Assembly (NCBI GenBank): GCA_030035585.1 | Contig: CM057469.1 | Span: 118,708,650 to 118,772,649 of the forward strand | Source: Dugong dugon | Lineage: Eukaryota > Chordata > Mammalia > Sirenia > Dugongidae | Reading direction: 5' to 3' | Length of the DNA stretch: 64,000 nt | Notes under the pieces: model-generated | Databases searched by the model: none | Seen by the model: only the letters and a program-made list of their open reading frames with translations | Told to the model about the DNA's origin: nothing | Position numbers and translations under genes: made by a program | Shown here: piece by piece, positions 20,472 to 30,990 of the stretch | Position numbering within the stretch: position 1 is the first letter of the stretch | Layout of the letters: each line of letters opens with the position of its first letter

Positions 20472-20693
20472 CTGGTAGGGGACCTCTGCATGAATCCCTC
20501 CTCTCTCTCCGTTCTCATTCAGTATTCTCACTCCGTTTGGTGTTTGGCTGAGTTCTTTATCTCTTCATTTGGTGTTCTAGGGTTTCAGGATTGTTGATTC
20601 TCTGTTTGGCTTAGTTTTTCGGATCTTTGCTGTGGAGGGACGGCATGGTGCTTCTGCCTAGAGCGCCATCTTGTCGGACTCTCCACAATCCAA

Positions 20694-21544
20694 ATTTTAA
20701 TCTTTTATTTTGTAACAGACAACAAGAATTACTGGGCTACCCTCGTTTGCAAAACCTACTCGCATGAACAGCACCATGTACCATCTAATCCTTCTACTGA
20801 AACCTTAGAAGTGCCTGCTTATGTGATCAACATCCCAGATTAGCTGGAGCTTCCCTACAGGCTCTTACTTACATCTACATCATCCCAACTCTACACTGAA
20901 TGGCCCTTCCCTGCGATAAGTAGCTTCATTATTTTACAAAGTCTAACAGTTGTTCAAAGCATACACTAAATAAAAGGCTGAGCACAAAATCCTCTCTGAT
21001 CCATTCCAGCTCAACTTCTAATTTTCTTATCCCTTCTGGAAATCTGCATGTTGTGTGGTCATTATTGCCTGGTTTCCTCTCTCCAATTAGCTTTGTGTTG
21101 TGTAATGCAAGCCAATCCCACCAGGGACATTGGCCTCAGAAAATATAGTTACTTATATTTTCCAATATTCAGCTTGATTTGCTTTCAGGGGTTATTTCTG
21201 TTGAGTGCTATTAGCTTCATAAGGTCAAAATTTTAGTATGGATGTATTTACCAGAAGAAACGGATGTGCTCTTTCCTGATTATGAAACTGACATTACCAT
21301 GTGGATTGAATAAATGGGCACCTTTATTTGGTTAGAATGAAAAATTGAAAACTTATCTATTGCTCACCAGGATGAGATCCTGAGCAACTATCCTTAGAGA
21401 GATGAGACGGCACAGGTAAGATTTCTCCAGGCTGAAAAAGGAATAGCTGAAAAGTAATTCATGCAAGTATTAGAGAAAGGGTTTGTTGTTCTTGACAGAA
21501 AAATTGGTCATTTCTCCTCAGTTTGAAAGGGAGACAATTTAATG
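20694..21544. other. Unrecognised sequence
   Basis: Flank of the L1; no gene or named repeat recognised. Confidence 0.4.
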
Positions 21545-21775
21545 TGGTGGTAGGTCCTAGGTAAGGTAGTTCTGGATTTAATTTATATCTCAACCACGTA
21601 TTACAAGTACGACCTAACAGCTGTATAGAATTCTATTTTCTTTTCTGTATTATAGGGATAAAATGTATATGCAATGCAAAACCAACTTCAAGATTATTGT
21701 GCTGGTTAAATATGACAATGGTGTAGAACATTTAACCATTAGTGTGCTAAAGCAAGTGATCAATAAAGGGTGATT
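21545..21775 (+). mobile_element. MIR SINE (diverged)
   Basis: Follows the MIR order weakly: GGTAGTTCTGGATTTAAT, then a TTACAAGTACGACCTAACAG block, TTCTGTATTATAGGGATAAA, TATTGTGCTGGTTAAATATG and a GATCAATAAA end. Confidence 0.55.
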
Positions 21776-22097
21776 TTTTTCCCAATCTCTCAGAGTGAGA
21801 ATCTCTATAAAGTTTTACCCTCTGTACCCTGGAGATGCCAGTGAAATATCTAAGTTATTAGTCAATTGACATGACTCTGTAAATATGTTGTTTGTAATAG
21901 TAACTAACTGTAGTACAATAGGTTTCTCTTATGTAGCTCTGGGTTTGCAATTCTCCCAAAATGATTGGTTGGGTTGCAGTCTTGCAAGGGATTAGTTGGT
22001 TTGCTATATGCATAAGCAGCTTGCAAGATTGGCCTGTTTTTACATGGATTGGCTGGGAAACCCGCCTTGTAATTGATGAGCAATATGTGGACTAGCC

Positions 22098-22105
22098 TAT
22101 AAAAA
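22098..22105 (+). promoter_or_regulatory. LTR TATA box
   Basis: TATAAAAA downstream of inverted CCAAT motifs, in the position of an LTR core promoter. Confidence 0.6.
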
Positions 22106-22252
22106 CCCTGGAACCTGAGGTCAGAGCAGTACTGAGTGAGTGAGAGGAGAAGTCCCTCTAGAGTTGCCCTAAGAAAGATCTGTTCAAGTTGGAAGCTTAT
22201 CTGAAGCTTCCCTGGTTGATGAAGTGAGAGACATGCTCTCTTCATTGGGGAC

Positions 22253-22773
22253 TGTCTTAGTTATTTAATGTTGCTATAACAGGAATAATACAAGTGGATG
22301 CCGTTAACAAAAATAAATTTATTCTCTCACAGTCTATGAGGCTAAAAGTCCAAATTCAGGGTGCCAGCTCTAGGGGAAGGCTTTCTCTCTCTGTCAGTTC
22401 TGGGGGAAGGTCCTTGTCATCAATCTTCCCCTGGTCTAGGAGCTTCTCAGCACAGGAAACCTGGGTCGGAAGGATGTGCTCTGTTCCCAGGGCTGCTGTC
22501 TTGGTGGTATGATGTTTCCCTTGTCTCTCTGCTCACTTCTCTCTTTTCTATCTCAAAAGAGAATGACTCAAGATACAACCTAATCTTGTAGATTGAGTCT
22601 TGCCTCATTAACATAATTGCCTCTAATCTTGCCTCATCAACATCATAGAGGTAGACTTTACAACACAAGAAAATTTCATCAGATGACAAAATGGTGGATA
22701 ATCACACAATGCTGGGAATCATGGCCTAGCCAAGTTGACACATGTTTTTGGGGACACAATTCAATCCATAGCA
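22253..22773 (-). mobile_element. MaLR-type solo LTR with perfect 5-bp duplication
   Basis: 521 bp; reverse complement begins TGCTATGGATTGAATTGTGT and ends CTAAGACA, the MLT1-like terminal pattern, with an AGAATAAATTTATT poly(A) signal region. GGGAC is repeated exactly at 22248-22252 and 22774-22778. It interrupts the older ERV LTR. Copies at 1-72 and 53849-54357 are close relatives. Confidence 0.92.
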
Positions 22774-23060
22774 GGGACCTTCCCAGACTTCATCCATATA
22801 CCTTTCCCTGAGTTGTACTCTGAGTTTCCTGACATTGACCCTGAGTTGCATCCCAAATTGTATCCTATTATTTCTGCATTGTTACTCCAATAAACCAAGT
22901 AACCGTGAGTATAGTCTTGTGAGTTCTGTGTGACAATTGCAGTGAATTATTGAACCCAGCTAACAAATAGAAAGTGAATAATGGAGAAGTGGAAGATGGA
23001 GGTGTATTTGACCTCTGCCTCATAAGATCCAGCCTTATGCTGATTCTGGTTCACAGTGTT

Positions 23061-23133
23061 GTGATGGTTCACTAATTAAATGACAAACAATGTTGTGATG
23101 GGTGATGGTACACTAATTAAATGACAAACAATG
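23061..23133 (+). repeat. Short tandem duplication (32-bp unit)
   Basis: A 32-bp unit containing CACTAATTAAATGACAAACA occurs at 23061-23092 and 23102-23133, offset 41 bp, with one mismatch. Confidence 0.95.
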
Positions 23134-23269
23134 GAGTGATGAACTCAGGTTTCCTCCCTTCCACCTACAGAGCCAGGACTGCAGGCTCACAAACACAGAG
23201 TTGTTTCCATGAAGGTATAAGAATGAAGCACCCATTATATTTCTCATTATCTACACTGCACTGCATACT

Positions 23270-23720
23270 GCAGGACACCTTAATATGGCCTCTAAAATTG
23301 TAAAGAAAGATTGTTTTGAACCTAGAATGCTGGATCCAGGCCAAACAATAAATCAAATGTGAAGTATACAGATATTTTCCAAGACATAAAAACTCAGAAT
23401 ATTTACTTCTCTTACAACTTTTCCTGGCAAGTTACTTGAGAAAGTACCCTAGCAAATGAGGAAATAAATCAAGGAAAAAAAAAAGACGTAGGATTCAGAA
23501 CAGAGAGAACAGTGAAGGGAAGTACCAGGATGACAGTGATACAAATGCTTAGAAGGAAAACAATACTCTTTGGTGAAGAAAGAAGAAAGTCTCATGAATG
23601 GAGGTATTGGGGGCAGGGGTGGGGAGTTGTGAGAGGGAAAAGGAAAGTAAGCTAGTCTTGAAATTCTATACTTTCTTTTAGAGGTGGAAAGATCTTATGG
23701 ATGTAGGAAGAACAGAGTTA
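23270..23720 (+). mobile_element. Possible old L1/HAL1-like 3' fragment
   Basis: The string CTAGAATGCTGGATCCAGGC followed by AGATATTTTCCAAGACATAA resembles the end of ORF2 in ancient L1 families (a 'CTAGAATTCTATACCCAGC...TTTTCAGATAAAC' pattern). Weak, by eye. Confidence 0.35.
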
Positions 23721-23818
23721 ACTGCAATATTGTAACTTATTCTTTCCACACTGGACCAGGCAGGAAGAATGATCAAGACCACACTTCATTGTAAATCTGC
23801 AAACTTTGACAAGGCACG

Positions 23819-24115
23819 TTGTTGTTAGCTGCTATTGAGTTAACCTCCAACTCCTGGTGACCCACGCCCAATGGGATCTGACCTTGGTGATCCATAGGGT
23901 TTTCATTGGCTGATTTTTGGAAGTAAATCACCATGCCTTTCTTCCTAGTCTGTCTTAGTCTAGAAGCTTCTCTGAAACCTGTACAGCATCATAGCAACAC
24001 AGAAGCCTCCACTGAGAGATCAGTGACGGCTGTGCTTGAAGTACATTGGCCAGAATCGAACCCAGATCTCCTGCATGAAAGGCAAGAATTCTACCACTGA
24101 ACCACCACTGCCCTC
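23819..24115 (-). mobile_element. tRNA-Gly-headed SINE with RTE-derived body and tail
   Basis: The right end, in reverse complement, reads as a tRNA-Gly-like head: GGTGGTTCAGTGGTAGAATT with a box-A-like TGGTTCAGTGG and a box-B-like GGTTCGATTC (24053-24062). Its middle (23905-23990) matches the 5' region of the RTE copies (shared TAGTCTGTC, TTAGTCTAGAAGCT, TTTTCA-TTGGCTG blocks; compare 13380-13460). Its 3' end (23819-23870) carries GTTGTTGTTAGCTGC, like the RTE 3' terminus. Not a tRNA gene: too diverged and embedded in a SINE. Confidence 0.85.
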
Positions 24116-25175
24116 TGACCGAACCTTCCTATACGAATATTAATGGTATATAGCAGTCGCTTTCCTGTAAAATGTTTGTAGCAGGATATGCCTGATTTGA
24201 TTAGTGTTAATTGTGAATATAAGAGGGATTATAAATTTGTGGGGAATGGCTAAGTGATTAACGGGGTAAAAAATGGAAAAGTTCTGCAACTGACATGGCT
24301 TTTCTGTTGATACTATGTCTGTCTATGTTGCTGAAAATGTATCTGTTACTATAAAACAAAAACATACCCTAATACAGAAGAAAGGGGTAGTTTTGGAAGC
24401 CTAATATGACAGTTTAGGATTTCTGCAGGAAAATAATCACTTGACCATGCCTGGCACTCACCTATATCCTTTTTATCATTACCAAAGTTTGGTATTTAGT
24501 AAGATATATGATTCATGTGAGTCCATTTTGTCCATTCAACCCTTCATATTAACACAATATTAAATAAAGGGAATATAAAATTCCAGGAAAAGCAATGATT
24601 TTATAAGAAAATATTGCAATCATAATCTATTTGTTAACTGCACAGTAAGTCGTGTACACATAATCATAACAAAGCAAATATATTGCTGAATTTCAACATT
24701 TGGAATCAACATATACACAAAGCACGTAATATATAATTATGTTATGGAATAGAATGTAACGCTATTAACCTAGACATTAAAAATACAAAGATAGAGAGTT
24801 GGAAGGTGAAAGAGGAACAGAGTTGAAGGTAATGGTTGTTGGTGTGGATTTGCCCATCTTACAAAGGGGGCAGCCTAGACACATCCTTAATGCTTGACAA
24901 AACAAGAGCTAATGGAAGAGTGGCATGATAAAGTTAAAAAGTCTAACAATCAAGGAAATATAAAACATGAATTTCACTATTTGGGCAGGCAGCACTGGTT
25001 AAAATAGTTAAATTTCATATTGATATCAAAAATTGATAAATAAAAAAATAGAAATACAAGCATATATAGACAGAGATAATCACTAGTATAAATAACATTT
25101 CTTTATTAGCCTGTATACAGAATATGATCCTTGAAGTATGCACATACATCATGATATACACACATACTCGTACAT
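24116..25175. other. Unrecognised AT-rich sequence
   Basis: No gene or repeat family recognised in about 1 kb. Confidence 0.4.
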
Positions 25176-26245
25176 TGTTGTTGTCAGTTGCCTTCGAGTC
25201 AGTTCTGACTCACAGAAATCCTATGTACAAGGCATGAAACACTACCCGGTTCTTCACCGTCCTCACAATGGTTGCTATATCTGAGTGCGTTGTTGCAGCC
25301 ACTGTGTTAATCCATGTAATTGAGAGTCTTCTTCTTTTCCACGACATTACCAAGCATAAAGTCTTTCTCCAGGGGCATATCCCTTCTGATAACATGTCCA
25401 AAGTATGTGAGATGAAATCTCACCATTCTCGATTCAAAGGAGCATTCCGGCTGTACTTCCTCCAGGACAGATTTGTTCTTTCTTCTGGTAGTCCATGATT
25501 TATTCAAAATTCTTTGCCAATGTCATAATTCAAAAGTATCATTTTTTTTCCTTCTGTCTTCCTTAGTTATCGTCCAGCTTTCGCATGCATATGAAGTGAT
25601 TGACAATACCATGACTTGGGTCAGGAAAACCTTAGTCCTCAAGGTGTCATCTTTGCTTTTAAACACTTGAAAGAAGTCTTTTGCAGCAGATTTGCCCAAG
25701 GCAATACGTCGTTTGATTTCTTGCCTGCTGTTTCCATGGAAGTTGATTGTAGATCCAAGTAAAATGAAATCCTTGACACCGTCAAACTTTTCTCCATTTA
25801 TCATGGTGTTGCTTATTGGTACGGTTGTGAGGATTCTGGGTTTTTTTATGTTAAAGTTTAATCCATACTAAAGGCTCTAGTCTTTCATTTTCATCAGTAC
25901 GTGTTTCAAGTCCTCTTCACTTTCAGCAAGCAAGGCTGTATCATCTGCATATCTTAGGTTGTTAGTCTTCCTCCAATCCTGATGCCCCATTCATCTTCAT
26001 ATAGTCCAATCTCTCAGATGATTTGCTCAGCATACATATTGAATAAGTATGGTGAAAGGATACAATACTGCCACACATCTTTCCTAATTTTAAACCCTTC
26101 AGTATCCCCTTGTTCTGTTAGAACTACTGCCTCTTGGTCTAAGTACATGTTCCACATGAGCACAATTAAGTGTTTTGGAATTCCCATTCTTTGCAATGTC
26201 ATCCAGTTTGTTATGATCCACACAGTCAAATGCCTTTGCATAGTC

Positions 26246-26267
26246 AAAAAAAAAAAAAAAAAAAAAA
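26246..26267. repeat. 22-bp A homopolymer inside RTE
   Basis: Sister copies have AATAAAACACAGG here; this copy has 22 consecutive A, an expansion of a short A-rich stretch in the motif-A coding region. Confidence 0.95.
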
Positions 26268-27119
26268 CCACAGTAAACATCTTTCTGGTACTCTCTGCTT
26301 TCAGCCAGGATCCATCTGACATTAGTGGTGATATAACCTTGTTCACATCCTCTTTTAAATCTGACTTGAATTTCTGAGAGTTCCCTGTGGATGTACTGCT
26401 ACAACCATTTTTTTAATTATCTTCTGCATAATTTTACATGCATGTGGTATTAATGATATTGTTCAATAATTTCCGCATTCCATTGGATCACCTTTCATTA
26501 GAATAGGTATATATATGAATCTCTTCCAGTAGATTAGCCAGGTAGCTGTCTTCCAAATTTCTTGGCATAAAAGAATGAGTGCTTTGTTGAATCTTCCTAG
26601 CTGGTTTTCCATCAGTTCCTGGAGCCTTGTGTTTTGACAATGTCTTCAGTGTAGCTTGAACTTTTCCTTCAGTACCATTGGTTCTTGATCATATGCCACC
26701 TTCTGAAATGGATGAATATCAACCATTCTTTTTGGTACAGTGACTCTGTGTATTGCTTCCATCTTCTTTTGATGTTTCCTGCATCATTCAGTTTTTTTAC
26801 ACATAGAATCATTTACTATGGCAACACAAGTTCAATTTTTTTCTTCAGTTCTTTAAGCTTGAGAAACGCTGAGGTTGTTCTTCACTTTTGGTTTTCTAAC
26901 TCCAGGTCTTTGCATATTTCATTATAATACATTACTTTGTCTTCTCAGGCCATCATTTGAAATCTTACATTCTACTCTTTTACTTCATCATATCTTCCAT
27001 TCACTTTAACTACATTCAAGAGCAAGTTTAAGAGTCTTTTCTGACATCCAGGTTGGCCTTTTTTTTTTTTCCTTTCTTTGTAATTACCTTTTGCTTTCCT
27101 CAGGTATGATGTCCTTGAT

Positions 27120-27288
27120 GTCCTGCCATCTGACTTGCTGATTTTGGGTTCATCAGCCCCTGCATCTGTGTGAGTCAAGAGAAGCCTGCAGCCTGATGTC
27201 TGACCCACAGACTTGGGACTTGCCAGCCTCTACAACCGTGTGAGGAATTTCCTTGAGATAAATCTCTCTCTTTCTCTGTGTGTGTATG

Positions 27289-27321
<33 letters not shown>

Positions 27322-27361
27322 TTCACTGGTTTTGCTTCTATAGAGAATCCAGCCTAAGACA
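27120..27361 (+). mobile_element. ERVL/MLT2-like LTR 3' fragment within RTE
   Basis: CAGACTTGGGACTTGCCAGC, then AACCGTGTGAGGAATTTCCT, AAATCTCTCTC, a (TA)n run and TTTGCTTCTATAGAGAATCC match the end of MLT2-like LTRs (compare 43850-43967). It interrupts the RTE and coincides with loss of RTE sequence. Confidence 0.6.
27289..27321. repeat. (TA)n/(TATG) microsatellite
   Basis: Alternating TATATATG and TATATA within the LTR fragment, extending a GTGTGTGTATG run. Confidence 0.9.
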
Positions 27362-27851
27362 CCTAAGATATCAATCTTCAAGCACTCCATTTCATTTTTG
27401 ATGATATCCAGTTTTTCTTGATTCATATATTGTACATTCCACAGTCTCATTATTAATGGATGTTTGCAACTGTTTCTTTTCATTTCGAGTTATACTACAC
27501 CAGGAAATAAAGATCCTGAAAGCTTTACTCCATCCATGTCATTAAGTTCAACTCTGCATTAGGATGCTGCTCTTCCTTAGTCGTACTTTGAGTGCCTTCC
27601 AACCTGAGGGACTCATTTTCCAGCACTGTATCAGATAATGCTCTGCTGCTAACCATAAGGTTTTCACCGACCAATTTCTTCAGAAGTAGATCACCAGGTC
27701 CTTCCTCCCAGTCTGTCTTATTCTGGAAACTCAGCTGAAGACTGTCCACCATGGGTGATCCTGCTGGTATTTGAAATATCAGTGACATAGCTTCCAGCAT
27801 CACAGCAACACACAAGCCACCACAGTACAACGAATGGACAGATGAGTAGTG

Positions 27852-28083
27852 GCATATCGATAAACACATATACGTATGCACACACATGCACGTATATAAT
27901 GTATTTATATACACAACTATGCTCAAACACATACACACATAGATATACATTTATCAAAAAGAAAGAAAAACTATGAGGCATAAAATAGGCGGAAAATAAG
28001 TCTCTAAAATTTTTACCAGCCTTTGCTCAGGAGACAGTGTCCTGGACACCTAAATGTAATAATTTGTTGTAATACTTGGTCAA
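27852..28083. repeat. Degenerate CA/TA-rich simple sequence
   Basis: Dense ACACATATACGTATGCACAC-like sequence to about 27950, then unremarkable sequence up to the LTR at 28084. Short minus-strand frames here are low-complexity artefacts. Confidence 0.6.
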
Positions 28084-28474
28084 TGTCTTAATTATCTAGT
28101 GCTGCTGTAATACAAATACTACAAGTGGGTGATTTAATAAACAGAATTTTTTTCTTCACAATTCTGGAGGCAAAAAGTTCAAATCAGGGTCTTGGCTGTG
28201 TCCGTTACGTCATTGTTAGTAGCCCTAGGCATCCTTGCTTCTTGCAATATTCACCTGGTCTCTGTCTTCCCTAATATGTTTCCACTTCTGTGTCTAATCT
28301 GCTCTTTTTATATTTTAGAAAGGATTGGGTTTAAGATACACCTTACATTGGTATTGCCTTATTAATGTAACAAAGAAAACCATATTTCCAAACAGAATCA
28401 CATCCACAGAAATATGGGTTAGGATTCAAACATATATTTCATGAAGAAGGGCACAATTCAATCAGTAATAGGCA
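28084..28474 (-). mobile_element. MaLR/MLT1-like solo LTR
   Basis: Begins TGTCTTAATTATCTAGTGCT and contains CTTCACAATTCTGGAGGC, then a TTTAAGATACACC block and a terminal GCACAATTCAATCAG-TAATAGGCA, the MLT1 layout in reverse. More diverged than the copies at 22.3 and 53.8 kb. Confidence 0.75.
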
Positions 28475-30510
28475 GAATATTCCTTTATCTTACTGTGGTA
28501 ATGCTTGGTAAATTCTACTAATTAACCTGTATTCAACATTTTATACCCAGAAAGTAATTTATGATTATAGATGATTTCCAGTATAGGTCAGGAAGCAGAG
28601 AGAGAATTTGTGAACTATATAGAGAAATCTCAGTGAAATTAATAATCGACCTATGGGTGTATATTGAAGTCTCACATGAGTTTCATAGCATTAAAATGTA
28701 CCCCATTAAATGATCAACTTTAGAAACACTCAGCAAACTGTCTACACTTAGAGAACTGTGGTCTAATGGGTTGCCTAGTACATGTGTTTCTCATGGAGAT
28801 GATTGTGATGGAGGAAGCAAACTGAACAAAAGTGATTTTAAAGCCTCTGCTTGTATCATGTTTGCTAACATTTCATTGGCAAGTCACATAGGCCAACCCA
28901 GAGCCAAGTAGTAGTGAAGTGCACTTGATCCGTGGAGGTGGGAAGAACTGCAGTGTCACCTGGCAGAGGCTATTGGTAGAAGGAGAGTGAAGAATTCAGG
29001 CCAATGCAGCAGTCAACCATATATTTCAAGCTCAGTACACTTACTTGCATATAAGAGATACAAATGAGTTTTTGTTGGTGAACATTCTTATAATAGACTT
29101 CCCTTCGTCAGGTTTCAGAATTATCTCTTGCCCATACCCATTCCTCTTGAAATAATATATGCTAAATGGACAAATAGTAAAGTGAAGGAATATTAAGCAG
29201 GATAAAACAGGACCACATATTTCATTTCCAAGCCACTTATAAACTGGCAAAAAAAGCTTACATTTGGGACATGCAAGTTAGCATTTGGCTCATGCTGACT
29301 TGGCAGAAATAACTCAACTAATCTGTGGTCATGTAAACAAAATAGTTAAAATTGTGTTTAATTTGAAATGGTGTGTTCTTGTTTCATTAAGATAGGAAGA
29401 GTGGCACTGTGTCAAAGAGACTTCATTTTAAGCAAAAGAAGACCTATGCACCCCTGAAAACTCCTGAAATAGGTCTCTTGGGATGTATGTGTATGGTAGG
29501 ATGGGGGAGAAGTGGACAATTCAGGTGCTATGAAGAGGATAGAGGAATAGGAATGATTGAAATTGACAATACAAATAAAGTGATGTTTAGAGGGAGGAAA
29601 AAAAAACACCTTGTCTATTGAGAAAGAAAAATGGGGAAAAAAATACATTTGAGGCATATATAAAAGAAGATGGAAAAACCCAATCTTGAAAGAATTGATT
29701 GTCTTAGTCAAGTCAAAGATTGGATAATATGTTGAAAGAGTATAGATTGGGTGCAGAATTAGTCCTGGAATAAAATGGTTACTGCTATGGGAGAGCACAA
29801 CAATCTCTTAAATACTTATGAAAAGGAAAGATAATTTTGCAGCAGAATAGTCACGTTCATGTTAACTAACAAGTATTTGATTTGAAATGAGTCTGTTAGC
29901 ATTTTGGTGTTTGCTACAATAACCAAAATAACCAGATACCATTAGGTTTGCCAATTACATTAAAATTAATTTCAAAAATGATTATTTAAATCTATAGCTA
30001 CAACTGTAATCACTTAAAATAAAACTCTTAGTGTGTTTGGATCTGGAATCACATGCATTAAGTTTTTATGAAAAAAATGGTCATGCCTGTGTTGTGGAGA
30101 AATGATGATTGAGCGCAGGTTTTGTCATAAGTGATCTAAATTGTGGTTTAAATTGATTTGATTTAAATAACATCCATCCTAGAATCTACTGCTTATGTCT
30201 GCAACTTTTCATAACACTTCTAACTATTGTTCTTGGATAATAGCTAGAAATACCTAGTATTAGTAGAGGTAACTAGGAAACAGTGTTATAAGTCAGCCCC
30301 CACACTAAGAAACAGAGTGTTTTCCAGTAACTATGAATATAAATGTGTTAGTTACAAATATAATAAAGTATCAGTGTGAATATTTGATATATATAATGAT
30401 GTCTCCAACCTAATCTCAGAAAGCACTTGACCTAGCATATTCTCAGAAACTGCAGCATGATTTGCAAGAATGAGTCCTACACATTGTCTATTGTACTTTT
30501 TTGTTTGTTT
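28475..30510. other. Unrecognised sequence (about 2 kb)
   Basis: No gene or named repeat family seen. The minus frame 29412-29798 (128 codons) is Ser/His/Phe-rich with no domain pattern and I do not call it. Likely single-copy noncoding DNA. Confidence 0.4.
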
Positions 30511-30514
30511 TTAC

Positions 30515-30990
30515 ATGACTTCAACAAATTTGTATTGAGCATTCAATATGAATTATTAACTATGAATATCCAGATGAATATATAAGGCCCCTAACTTCAA
30601 AGAGAAGAAGAGACATGTACTGAGAAATACCAACACAAGGATAGGAATCTAAGTGTTATAGAAACACAGAGGAACCATCACCTAACCCTGTAGAAAGCAT
30701 TCTAGAAGAGCTGCTAACTGAATTGAATCATTATGGATACGTAAGAGTTGGGTGGCCAAAGAGTTGAGAAGGCTGTTCTTGGCAGAGGGAAGAGTATGAC
30801 TAAATACACAGAGATAAGAAACAGCTTAATGTATGGAAGGAACCACTTGTAATTAGAGAAACTATAGTGTGGCATAAGAAGTTGAGTCTGGAAGAGGATG
30901 AGGTATTGGAGGTCACATCACAGCCTCAGAGGCCATGCTAAGGATTTTCCCTGGCAAGTGGGCTCCATACTTCTTATTGTGTATCATCAT
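30515..30990 (-). mobile_element. L2 LINE fragment
   Basis: Reverse-complement L2 text: TTCAACAAATTTGTATTGAG at its 3' end, then AGTGTTATAGAAACACAGAGGA, GCATTCTAGAAGAG, a TGCTAAGGATTTTCC block (consensus relative: CATGCTAAGGAGTTTGG). Confidence 0.6.

Larger units (their letters stand above)
14992..20683 (-). mobile_element. L1 retrotransposon, both termini present, internally deleted
   Basis: A 5,692-bp insertion flanked by CACAATCCAA at 14982-14991 and 20684-20693. From 5' to 3' on the minus strand: a 2.6-kb GC-rich 5' UTR with tandem repeats, ORF1 (18046-17091), inter-ORF sequence, the start of ORF2 (16569 to about 15906), and a 3' UTR with poly(A) (T run at 14992-15000). All reverse transcriptase and Cys-rich sequence of ORF2 is missing; ORF2 endonuclease joins the 3' UTR directly near 15905. 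Confidence 0.95.
18047..20683 (-). promoter_or_regulatory. L1 5' UTR/internal promoter, CpG-rich
   Basis: About 2.6 kb upstream of ORF1, much richer in G, C and CpG than its surroundings. The extreme 5' end (20683 downward) reads GAGAGTCCGACAAGATGGCGC, placing a YY1-type CAAGATGGCGC motif (20663-20673) about 10 bases from the start, the same arrangement known to direct initiation at +1 in human L1. The middle is a tandem array (see next entry). This is a promoter by homology and position; activity is inferred. Confidence 0.8.
21880..22966 (+). mobile_element. ERV solo LTR, interrupted by a MaLR LTR
   Basis: A U3-like segment with repeated ATTGG (inverted CCAAT) motifs at 21960-22050 leads to TATAAAAA at 22098-22105. 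After the inserted MaLR LTR comes AATAAA at 22889-22894 and a GT-rich stretch. This order (CCAAT, TATA, poly(A) signal, GT-rich end) is that of a retroviral LTR. Ends are approximate; no primer-binding site or internal viral gene is visible next to it. The exact ERV family is not identified. Confidence 0.6.
25400..27620 (-). pseudogene. RTE ORF remnant
   Basis: Translated blocks include the terminal region with an HVIRRDMPLEKDFMLGN-like segment (25.4 kb), KDFILLGSTINFHG (25.75 kb), a decayed motif-A region around 26.24 kb broken by a 22-A run, and the N-terminal part with a DTVLENESLRLEGTQ-like segment near 27.6 kb. Several frameshifts and the missing endonuclease make it inactive. Confidence 0.8.
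25176..27851 (-). mobile_element. RTE LINE, near full length, internally rearranged
   Basis: 3' end at 25176 (GTTGTTGTCAGTTGCC) and 5' region to about 27851, aligning throughout with the copy at 10350-13566. About 0.8 kb of the endonuclease-coding part is missing, replaced by an LTR-like piece at 27120-27361. Target-site duplications are not convincing. Confidence 0.88.

Noticed and set aside
24050..24115. tRNA-Gly gene (minus strand)
   Set aside because: Box A and B survive, but the cloverleaf is incomplete and it continues into a SINE body with an RTE tail.
29412..29798. 128-codon minus-strand ORF
   Set aside because: No domain, no coding-like composition, and a plus-strand frame overlaps it; probably chance.
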